Positions 52,328 to 58,869 of a stretch of DNA of 58,869 nucleotides are shown here, piece by piece (position 1 is the first letter of the stretch; each line of letters starts with the position of its first letter). Origin of the DNA: Saccharothrix deserti. GTDB lineage: Bacteria; Actinomycetota; Actinomycetes; Mycobacteriales; Pseudonocardiaceae. Location of the stretch: contig NZ_VKAB01000050.1 in NCBI RefSeq assembly GCF_009769385.1, forward strand, positions 1 through 58,869, read 5' to 3'. The notes beneath the pieces are model-generated. The model was not told the DNA's origin, made no database searches, and saw nothing but the letters and a program-made list of their open reading frames with translations. Both the position numbers and the translations under genes were made by a program.

Positions 52328-52438
52328 CGAGTTGTCCACAGGTGCGGCGCTTGTCCACAGGTGCGGTGCTGGTAGTCGTGGCCTGTCGGTCGTTGGTGGT
52401 TGGGTTAAAACAAGGGGTCCCCCTTCGCGGGGGACGCC
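52328..52438 (-). repeat. 111-bp extragenic element, copy 2
   Basis: Inverted copy of 48217-48327. It contains the hairpin GTCCCCC-TTCGC-GGGGGAC (52417-52435) and two TTGTCCACA boxes (52332-52340, 52351-52359), again 19 bp apart. It fills much of the 393-bp gap between cca and the NUDIX gene; 52439-52682 holds further G-rich TTCGC-GGG fragments but no gene that I can support. Confidence 0.8.
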
Positions 52439-52682
52439 TGGTCGGCCTTCGCCGGGGACCGGGGAGAGAGTTGGTCGGCCTTCGCGGGTATGCCTAGTGG
52501 CGTTCGCGTGTCGGCGCGTGTCCGTGGCTTGGTGGCTTGATGGCCGTCGGCGCGGCGGGTGTGACGTTGTAGGGGTGCTCTAGCCGTGGTTGGGCATTGG
52601 TTGGTGTGACGTTATGTGTCGACCACGTGCCGCTACAGGGCTGTCACGTCCAGTGATCACGGCTCGCCACTACCATCAGGGC

Positions 52683-53201
52683 ATGCCCCAGTCGTCCGGT
52701 CGCTCCGGCGGTCCCAAGCCGAGGCGCCGGAACCGGCGCCGCGGTCGGCGGCTGAAGACCGTCGACGAGACGTCGGCGGGCGGACTGGTGCTGGACTTCG
52801 AGCAGCACGTCGCCGCGATCATCGGGCGGCTGGACCGACGCGGCCGGTTGTTGTGGTCGCTGCCCAAGGGGCACATCGAGGCTGGTGAGACCGCGGAACA
52901 GACCGCGGTGCGCGAGGTCGCCGAGGAGACCGGTATTCATAGCAGGGTGTTGCGGCCCCTCGGCTCGATCGACTACTGGTTCGTCGCCGAGGACCGACGG
53001 GTGCACAAGACCGTCCACCACTTCCTCCTGGAAGCGCTGGGCGGCGAGCTTTCCGACGAAGACGTGGAGGTCACCGAGGTGGCGTGGGTGCCCCTTGGCG
53101 AACTGGACGAACGGCTCGCCTACGCGGACGAGCGTCGACTGGTGCGCCGAGCCGCCGAACTGCTCTCCGAGTACCAGACGGACGGAGCGGAGTCGGCGTG
53201 A
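52683..53201 (+). CDS. NUDIX hydrolase
   Basis: 172 residues. A basic N-terminal tail (PKPRRRNRRRGRRLK) precedes the Nudix fold. The 23-residue Nudix box is intact, starting GHIEAGETAEQTAVREVAEE with TGI following. Such enzymes hydrolyse nucleoside diphosphates linked to another moiety; in this syntenic position (cca-Nudix-murJ) the substrate is unknown. GTGA overlap with the next gene shows translational coupling. Confidence 0.93.
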   Translation: MPQSSGRSGGPKPRRRNRRRGRRLKTVDETSAGGLVLDFEQHVAAIIGRLDRRGRLLWSLPKGHIEAGETAEQTAVREVAEETGIHSRVLRPLGSIDYWFVAEDRRVHKTVHHFLLEALGGELSDEDVEVTEVAWVPLGELDERLAYADERRLVRRAAELLSEYQTDGAESA

Positions 53202-55462
53202 AACGGCTGCTGGCCGCACTAGCGGCGGCGGGGATCCTCATCGTGACGACGGGTTCCGCGGCACCCGCGGCGCCCGCCGACGGTGGGCGGCTGCCCGTCC
53301 GACCGGCGCCCGCGACCCAGGTGTGGGCGACCAGGGCGTTGTCCAGCCAACCCGGCCAGCAGTCGGAGGTCTGGCTGCGCCTGGACGTCGAGGAGATGAC
53401 CCCCCGGGTGATCACCGCGGACGGACCGGACTCGATCACCATCTCCGGCAAGGTGGTCAACGTCGGCGACCGGGTGATCGAGGACATCGAGCTGCGCCTG
53501 GAGCGCGGTGACCCCCTGACCAACGAGGACGACGTCCGCAAGGCGCTGCGCGAGCCGACCGACGCGGAGGTGGTCCAGCCGAACTTCACCCCGGTCACCG
53601 ACCGCCTGGAGCGCAACGAGTCGAAGCCGTTCCGGCTCACCGTCCCGCTGCGCGGCACCGACCCGACGTCCCTGCGGATCACCGAGCCGGGCATCTACCC
53701 GATCCTGGCCAACATCAACGGCGTCCCCGACTTCGGCGGACGCGCCCGGCTGGCCGCGCTGAGCACCCTGCTGCCGGTGCTCGCGATGCCCGGCGGCCAG
53801 GGGCCGACCCCACCCGCGAACCCCGCCAAGATCACCCTGTTGTGGCCGCTGGCCGACCGGCCGCGCATCGTCACGACCAGCCCGACCGTGCTCACCGACG
53901 ACGAGCTGGCGAACTCGCTGGCCATGGGCGGCCGGTTGTGGGGCCTGCTGCAGGCCTACGGCGTGGCCCTGAACGGCCCGCTGGCGTCCGGTGTGTGCCT
54001 GGCCGTCGACCCCGACCTGCTGCGCACGGTCGCCGCGATGAGCGAGGGCTACGAAGTGCGCGGGCAGGGCGTGGGCAAGGGCGAAGGCGAGGCCGAGCTG
54101 TGGCTGGCCCAGCTGCGCCTGCTCGTCGCCGGGCGGTGCGTGATCGCGTTGCCCGACGCGGACGCCGACCTCGTCGCGCTGTCCCGGGCCAAGCTCACCG
54201 GGTTGGGCGAGCTCGCCATCGACGGCGCCGAGGTGGTCCGCGAGATCCTCCAGGTGCAGCCGACCCAGGGCCTGACCTGGCCCGAGGACGGTGTGCTCGA
54301 CCAGCAGGCACTGTCCGACGTGACCGGGCAGGGCATCACGTCGTTCGTGCTCGACCAGTCGGCCGTCGCCGGCACGCCCGGCACGGGACCGGTCCGGCTC
54401 GACGTGGCCGAGCGCGGGCCGGTGACGGCGGTGCGCATCGACGGCATGGTGTCCGACGCGCTGCGCGGCGCGGCGGCGGCACGGCCGGTCGCGGGCGTGA
54501 CCACGCCGAGCGAGACCCGCCCGGTGTCGGTGCAGAACGCGCTGGCCGCGCTCACCTTCCGGGCCGGGTTCCAGAACACCGGCCAGAACGTGGTGATCGC
54601 GCCGCCACGCCGGTGGAACGCGCCGACCGGCGAGGTCGACACGCTGCTCCAGACGACGAAGTCGCTGGTCGCCGGTGGTTTCGCGACGCCGATGGGCCTC
54701 GGTTCGCTGCTCGCGACGCCGCCGCAGCAGACGGCGGCGTTGAGCTACCCGGTCGAGGCGGGCGCACGTGAGGTGCCGCCCGCGGTGACCGCGTCGGTGG
54801 CCGAGTCGTGGCGGCAGCTCCAGCAGCTGTCCGAGTCGATGAGCCAGGAGGACGCCCTGTCCGCCAACCCCGGCGACCTGGTCGCGCCGCTGCGGCTGGA
54901 CCTGCTGCGCGCGGTGTCCGGGGCGTGGCGCAGCGACGAGGACGGGGCGCGTGCCGCGCTGGCGATCGGCCGTGAGCGGCTCGACGGGTTGCAGGGCCAG
55001 GTCACGGTGACCGAGCCCAACAGCCCGATCCTGCTCGGCTCCGGCGACAGCCCGATCCCGCTGTCGATCAAGAACCGGCTGGACGTCCGGATCACGGTGC
55101 GGATCGTGATCGAGGACACGCCCGGCATCGTGGCCAAGGAGCTGCCGGACCAGGTGCTGCCCGCGCGCGGCGACCGGCTGGTGCGGGTTCCGGTCGAGGT
55201 GCTGCGCTCCGGGCGGTTCCCGGTGCACATCCGGCTGGTCACGCCGAGCGGTGTTGAACTGGGCGAACGGGCCCGGCTCGAGGTGTCGTCCTCGGTGTAC
55301 GGGACGATCACCGTCGTCATCACCTGCCTGGCCGGCGCCGCGTTGGTGCTGCTGTCCGCCCGCCGCATCTACCGGCGGGTGCGCGCCGCGCGAGCAGCCG
55401 CCGCCCAGGTGCCGAACGACGCCAGCGGCGTCACGCCGCCGGAGAGGTCGAGCACGAGTTGA
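53198..55462 (+). CDS. DUF6049 family exported protein
   Basis: 754 residues from the GTG overlapping the NUDIX stop. Signal peptide (KRLLAALAAAGILIVTTGSA), a large extracytoplasmic region with Ig-like beta domains at the start (VWLRLDVEEMTPRVITADGP) and near the end, and one C-terminal membrane helix (TVVITCLAGAALVLLSARR) with a short basic cytoplasmic tail. It always sits just before murJ in Actinobacteria, so a role in cell-wall assembly is likely but unproven. Confidence 0.9.
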   Translation: MKRLLAALAAAGILIVTTGSAAPAAPADGGRLPVRPAPATQVWATRALSSQPGQQSEVWLRLDVEEMTPRVITADGPDSITISGKVVNVGDRVIEDIELRLERGDPLTNEDDVRKALREPTDAEVVQPNFTPVTDRLERNESKPFRLTVPLRGTDPTSLRITEPGIYPILANINGVPDFGGRARLAALSTLLPVLAMPGGQGPTPPANPAKITLLWPLADRPRIVTTSPTVLTDDELANSLAMGGRLWGLLQAYGVALNGPLASGVCLAVDPDLLRTVAAMSEGYEVRGQGVGKGEGEAELWLAQLRLLVAGRCVIALPDADADLVALSRAKLTGLGELAIDGAEVVREILQVQPTQGLTWPEDGVLDQQALSDVTGQGITSFVLDQSAVAGTPGTGPVRLDVAERGPVTAVRIDGMVSDALRGAAAARPVAGVTTPSETRPVSVQNALAALTFRAGFQNTGQNVVIAPPRRWNAPTGEVDTLLQTTKSLVAGGFATPMGLGSLLATPPQQTAALSYPVEAGAREVPPAVTASVAESWRQLQQLSESMSQEDALSANPGDLVAPLRLDLLRAVSGAWRSDEDGARAALAIGRERLDGLQGQVTVTEPNSPILLGSGDSPIPLSIKNRLDVRITVRIVIEDTPGIVAKELPDQVLPARGDRLVRVPVEVLRSGRFPVHIRLVTPSGVELGERARLEVSSSVYGTITVVITCLAGAALVLLSARRIYRRVRAARAAAAQVPNDASGVTPPERSSTS

Positions 55463-57090
55463 GCGGAACAACCATGGTGACCGAGGAGCAGCCGCAAGGT
55501 CCGTCGCTGGCACGGGCCGGCGGTTCGATGGCGATCGCCACGATCGTCAGCCGCGCCTCCGGGCTGCTGTCCAAACTGCTGCTGATCACCATCCTCGGCG
55601 TGGGCGCGCTGAACGACTCCTACCAGGTCGCCACCACGCTCCCGACGATGATCAACGAGCTGCTGCTCGGCGGCGTGCTGACCAGCGTGGCCATCCCGCT
55701 GCTGGTGCGCGCCGAGAAGGAGGACGGCGACGGCGGCGAGGCCTACGCGCAGTGGATGATCACCATGTCCGCGGTGTTGCTGGGCGTCGGCACGGTCATC
55801 GCGGTCGCCTGCGCGCCGCTGCTGACGGGGTTGTTCATCGACTCGCCCAACGCCAAGCCGGAACTGGTCACCGCGTTCGCGTACCTGGTGCTGCCGGGCA
55901 TCGTGTTCTACGGGATGTCCGCGCTGATCGGCGCGATCCTCAACACCCGGCACGTGTTCGGCCTGCCCACGTGGGCGCCGGTGCTGAACAACCTCGTGGT
56001 GATCGTGACCCTCGGCGTGTACTGGCTGATGCCGGGGGAGATCTCGATCGACCCGGTGCGGATGGGCGAGCCGAAGCTGCTGGTGCTCGGCCTGGGCACG
56101 ATGCTGGGCGTGGCGTTGCAGGCGTCCGTGCTGGTGCCGGCGCTGCGGCGGACCGGGTTCAAGTTCCGCTGGCGGTGGGGTTGGGACCGGCGGCTGTCGG
56201 AGTTCGGCGGGCTGGCGTTCTGGGTGCTGCTCTACGTGGGGCTCGGTTTCGTCAGCATGATGGTGCTGACGAAGGTCGCGACGCACGACGACGGCGCGAT
56301 CACGGCCTACAACATGCAGTGGCTGATCGCCCAGGTGCCCTACGGGGTGCTCGGCGTGTCGCTGCTCACCGCGTTGATGCCGAAGATGAGCCGCGCGGCG
56401 GCGGCGCACGACAACGACGCGCTGGTCGGCGACCTGTCGTTCGGCAACCGGATGTCGTCGATCCTGCTGATGCCGTTCAGCGCGCTGATGACGGTCTCCG
56501 GCGTGTCGATCGGCCTCGCGCTGTTCTCGTTCGGCAACTCCGGCATCGAGGACGGCGAGACGATCGGCACGGCGCTCGCGCTGTCCGCGTTCGGGCTGGT
56601 GCCGTACGCGATCACGCTGCTCCAGCTGCGGGTGTTCTACGCGTTGAAGGACGCCCGGACGCCGACGCTCATCCAGGGGATCATCGTGGCGGTGCGGATC
56701 GCACTGCTGTACGGGTTCCTGGCGTTCTCGCCGCCGGACAAGCTGGCCGTCGGCGTGTCGATCGCGATGTCGCTGAGCTTCGTGGTCGGTGCGCTGGTCG
56801 GTCAGCTGTGGCTGCGGATCCGGCTCGGCCGGCTGCGCACCGGTTACACGGCGTGGACGATCTGCCTCACGGTCGTGGCGTCCGCGATCGCGTTCGGGGT
56901 GGCCACCGGGTTGGCGTGGCTCGCCGTCCGCGTACTGGGAATCGAGTCCCGCGTGGCGGGCGCCTGGGTGGAAGTGGTGATCCAGACGATCGTCGGGCTG
57001 CCGCTGAGTTTCCTGCTGCTGGCCCTGTTCCGAGTACCCGAGGTGAAGCCTGCGGTCGCCAAGATCAGTCGTTTGGTGGGTCGCCGGTGA
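55459..57090 (+). CDS. murJ: Lipid II flippase MurJ (MviN)
   Basis: Moves lipid II across the membrane for peptidoglycan synthesis. 543 residues from TTG 55459 (TTGA overlap with DUF6049); ATG 55474 is an alternative. Fourteen hydrophobic segments, with the family's GSMAIATIVSRASGLLSKLL and NDSYQVATTLPTMINELLLG at the N-terminus and RVFYALKDARTPTLIQGII later. Unlike mycobacterial MviN, the pseudokinase is not fused but encoded next door. Confidence 0.95.
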   Translation: MSGTTMVTEEQPQGPSLARAGGSMAIATIVSRASGLLSKLLLITILGVGALNDSYQVATTLPTMINELLLGGVLTSVAIPLLVRAEKEDGDGGEAYAQWMITMSAVLLGVGTVIAVACAPLLTGLFIDSPNAKPELVTAFAYLVLPGIVFYGMSALIGAILNTRHVFGLPTWAPVLNNLVVIVTLGVYWLMPGEISIDPVRMGEPKLLVLGLGTMLGVALQASVLVPALRRTGFKFRWRWGWDRRLSEFGGLAFWVLLYVGLGFVSMMVLTKVATHDDGAITAYNMQWLIAQVPYGVLGVSLLTALMPKMSRAAAAHDNDALVGDLSFGNRMSSILLMPFSALMTVSGVSIGLALFSFGNSGIEDGETIGTALALSAFGLVPYAITLLQLRVFYALKDARTPTLIQGIIVAVRIALLYGFLAFSPPDKLAVGVSIAMSLSFVVGALVGQLWLRIRLGRLRTGYTAWTICLTVVASAIAFGVATGLAWLAVRVLGIESRVAGAWVEVVIQTIVGLPLSFLLLALFRVPEVKPAVAKISRLVGRR

Positions 57091-57127
57091 CACCTGCGGT
57101 ACGACCCGTTCACGTACCCTCGGCCCT

Positions 57128-58657
57128 GTGAGCAGCGGTCCGATGCAGAACACCTCGCTGGTGCCCGGCGGGGTGATCGGCGACGGCCGGTACCGGCTGC
57201 TGGTGCTGTCCGGTGTGGACCGCCGGTGCGACGCGCACCTGTGGCGGGCGCGGGACGGGCAGCTGAACCGGGACGTGGCGTTGACCGTCCTGGTGGGCAA
57301 CCCGGCCGACCACGCCGCGGCGGCGCGGGCCAAGCGGACGGCGGAACGCGCGATGCACGCCTCCAGCTTCACCCACCCCGGCGTGGCCCGGGTGATCGAC
57401 GTGTTGACACCCGGTACCGGGATCAAGCTCGACGAGGGCATCCTCGCGGTGATCGTGGCCGAGTGGACCCAGGGCACCGATCTGATGGACCTGATCATCG
57501 AAGGTCCGCTGCCGGCCGGTGCGGCGACGCGGCTGCTGGAGCCGTTGGGCGCGGCGATCGAGGGCGCGCACCACGCCGGTCTCGTGCTGGGCGCCGACCA
57601 CCCGCAGCGCATCCGCGTGACGTCGGACGGCAGGCTGCGGCTGGCGTTCCCCGGTCCCCGGCCGGACGCGATCGCCCGTGACGACGTCAAGGGCCTCGGC
57701 GCGATCCTGTACCTGCTGCTCACCGGGAAGTGGCCGCTGCCGGACGGTCCGGACGGCGTGCCGGTCGCGCCGACGGGGCCGGACGGTGTGGTGCTCCCGC
57801 CGAGCGCGCTGCACTCGTACGTGCCGCACGAGCTGTCGTCGGTCGCCGTGCGGAGCCTGGAGGACACCAGCGTCGGCGGTATCCGGACCAGCGCGGCGAT
57901 CCTGCAGGTGCTGAACCAGATCGCCCAGTCCGAAGCCCAGACCGCGCTGATCCAGCCGGTCCAGGACGACGGGCCGGACGACGGCGCGGTGTGGACCACG
58001 CAGCGGCCGGTGCGCGACAAGGACCGCAAGCGGAAGTTGCTGGTCAGCGTAGTCGTGCTGGCGGTGGCGACGCTGGCCGTGATCGTCTGGCTGGGCGTGC
58101 AGATCGTGAGCTTCTTCAGCGACGAGCCGTCGCGTGGCGGTGGGCCGACGGTCGTGATCGGCCAGTCCAACCCGCCGGGTGCGAGCGGCCAGCCCGCGCC
58201 GCCCGCGCCCCAGCCGGCGGGTCCCGTGCAGCCCGCGTCGGTCGGCGTGTACGACGTGACCAACCAGCCGGACAACGCCAACCGGGCCAACCGGGCGGTC
58301 GACAACAACCCGACCACGGTGTGGCAGACGGAGAACTACTTCCAGCCGTTCCCGGCGTTGAAACCGGGGATCGGGCTGATGGCGAGCTTCGCCGAGCCGG
58401 TGAAGCTGGCGTCGGTCACCATCACCTCGCCCAGCGAGGGCACCGTGGTGGAGATCCGGGTGGCCGGGTCGGACGGCGCGCCGCTGCAGGAGACGAAGGT
58501 CATCGCGACCGCGACCCTGTCGGCGGGGCAGACCCAGATCCAGCTCAACGACCACGAGCCGACCCAGCACCTGCTGGTGTGGGTGACGAAGCTGACGGGC
58601 AGCGGCAAGAACCACCGCTCCGAGATCGCGGAACTCGTCTACACCCGGGCGCAGTAG
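57128..58657 (+). CDS. Membrane pseudokinase with extracellular discoidin-like domain
   Basis: 509 residues, GTG start, 37 bp after murJ. Residues about 15-270 are a serine/threonine kinase fold without the catalytic loop: where HRD is expected it reads LGADHPQRIRVTS, and the Gly-rich loop and DFG are absent. One membrane helix follows (KLLVSVVVLAVATLAVIVWL), then a Pro/Gly linker, then about 140 residues resembling an F5/8-type (discoidin) domain (NRAVDNNPTTVWQTENYF). By analogy with the mycobacterial MviN/FhaA system it may bind regulators that control MurJ. Confidence 0.88.
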   Translation: MSSGPMQNTSLVPGGVIGDGRYRLLVLSGVDRRCDAHLWRARDGQLNRDVALTVLVGNPADHAAAARAKRTAERAMHASSFTHPGVARVIDVLTPGTGIKLDEGILAVIVAEWTQGTDLMDLIIEGPLPAGAATRLLEPLGAAIEGAHHAGLVLGADHPQRIRVTSDGRLRLAFPGPRPDAIARDDVKGLGAILYLLLTGKWPLPDGPDGVPVAPTGPDGVVLPPSALHSYVPHELSSVAVRSLEDTSVGGIRTSAAILQVLNQIAQSEAQTALIQPVQDDGPDDGAVWTTQRPVRDKDRKRKLLVSVVVLAVATLAVIVWLGVQIVSFFSDEPSRGGGPTVVIGQSNPPGASGQPAPPAPQPAGPVQPASVGVYDVTNQPDNANRANRAVDNNPTTVWQTENYFQPFPALKPGIGLMASFAEPVKLASVTITSPSEGTVVEIRVAGSDGAPLQETKVIATATLSAGQTQIQLNDHEPTQHLLVWVTKLTGSGKNHRSEIAELVYTRAQ

Positions 58658-58724
58658 CGGTCAGCGTCACCGGGCGCTCGTCCGGCGGGCGATACCCGAT
58701 CTTTTCGTTTCGGGGTGACGGTTG

Positions 58725-58780
58725 CTCTTGCCGGCGGGTGTATGCCGGTGGGTGTATGCCGGTGGGTGTATGCCGGTGGG
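58725..58780. repeat. 14-bp tandem repeat before an IS630-like gene
   Basis: The unit TATGCCGGTGGGTG occurs three times in succession, with a partial unit (GCCGGCGGGTG) before it, and ends directly at the ATG of the transposase at 58781. Confidence 0.85.
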
Positions 58781-58869
58781 ATGCGGTATTCCGATGGTGG
58801 TGGTCTGACCGCGGAGCAACGGGCCCGGCGGGAACGGGTGCGGTTCGAGGCCGCCGAATTGTTCGCCCA
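58781..58869 (+). CDS. IS630-like transposase, 5' part only (cut by the window)
   Basis: 29 codons are visible: MRYSDGGGLTAEQRARRERV then RFEAAELFA. This opening, M-R-Y-x-x-G-G-G-L-T followed by a basic helix and a conserved ELF, is that of actinobacterial IS630-family transposases from memory. It lies where sigM usually follows the pseudokinase gene, so an insertion may separate them. The rest is outside the window. Confidence 0.65.
   Translation, partial: MRYSDGGGLTAEQRARRERVRFEAAELFA

Overview
The window is high-GC actinobacterial DNA. Dense GTG starts, DUF6049-murJ-pseudokinase and NUDIX-cca synteny, a MacRS-like two-component pair, a DUF1707 protein and a YqgE homologue suggest a Pseudonocardiales-type chromosome (Saccharothrix, Actinosynnema or Lentzea-like; inferred by eye). 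The murJ/cca neighbourhood normally lies within a few tens of kb of oriC in Actinobacteria, and the DnaA-box-like sites seen here fit that.

Region 1 (1-15330) is a mobile island. Positions 185-15150 form a complete Tn7-like transposon of about 15.0 kb, with matching 11-bp ends (TGTAGGGcCTC / TGTAGGGtCTC) and a 5-bp target duplication TTTTG on both sides (180-184, 15151-15155). Immediately left of it, at 90-179, is the cargo-side end of a second element in the same orientation. Immediately right is a decayed pair of ends (about 15154-15330). The elements have therefore stacked repeatedly at one site. The transposon has tnsA, tnsB, tnsC and a long TniQ/TnsD-type gene overlapping one another. 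Its cargo falls into two modules. The first (7535-9725) is a wHTH repressor with a 33-bp palindromic operator, a homologue of the 5-hmdU-DNA-kinase helical / alpha-glutamyl-putrescinyl-thymine pyrophosphorylase clade (DNA base hypermodification), and a dTMP-kinase-like P-loop kinase. The second (9811-15014) is a tightly coupled seven-gene operon with a leaderless, palindrome-controlled promoter: a small helical protein, a thymidylate-synthase-like protein, an AcpS-type phosphopantetheinyl transferase, an XRE regulator, an ImmA/IrrE metallopeptidase carrying a chagasin-type (I42) cysteine-protease-inhibitor signature, a cytoplasmic papain-like protease with a complete catalytic set, and a MazG-like nucleotide pyrophosphohydrolase. 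I regard this as the most interesting part of the window: a likely nucleotide/DNA-modification or conflict system controlled by proteases, with inhibitor and target protease encoded side by side.

Region 2 (15392-36220) is chromosomal: a TetR regulator, an exonuclease-BRCT protein, two GGDEF proteins (one degenerate), a giant secreted beta-repeat protein with a secreted companion, a beta-helix membrane protein, an AI-2E family exporter, a MacS/MacR-like two-component system with a DUF1707 protein, the threonine catabolic pair tdh-kbl, two tiny membrane proteins, a LysR regulator, ptsI, and two decaying kinase genes.

Region 3 (36318-58869) holds a DUF2339 membrane protein, a beta-propeller protein, an MMPL exporter interrupted by an in-frame amber codon and divergent from its TetR regulator with two operator copies, leuS behind a leucine leader-peptide attenuator, a repeat-containing secreted protein, an SdpI-like protein, yqgE, an MFS exporter, a small LuxR-type protein, cca, a NUDIX hydrolase, DUF6049, murJ and a pseudokinase. 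Two 111-bp inverted copies of an extragenic element, each with a strong hairpin and two DnaA-box-like 9-mers, flank the yqgE-cca block. At the right edge an IS630-like transposase begins just where sigM would often be found.
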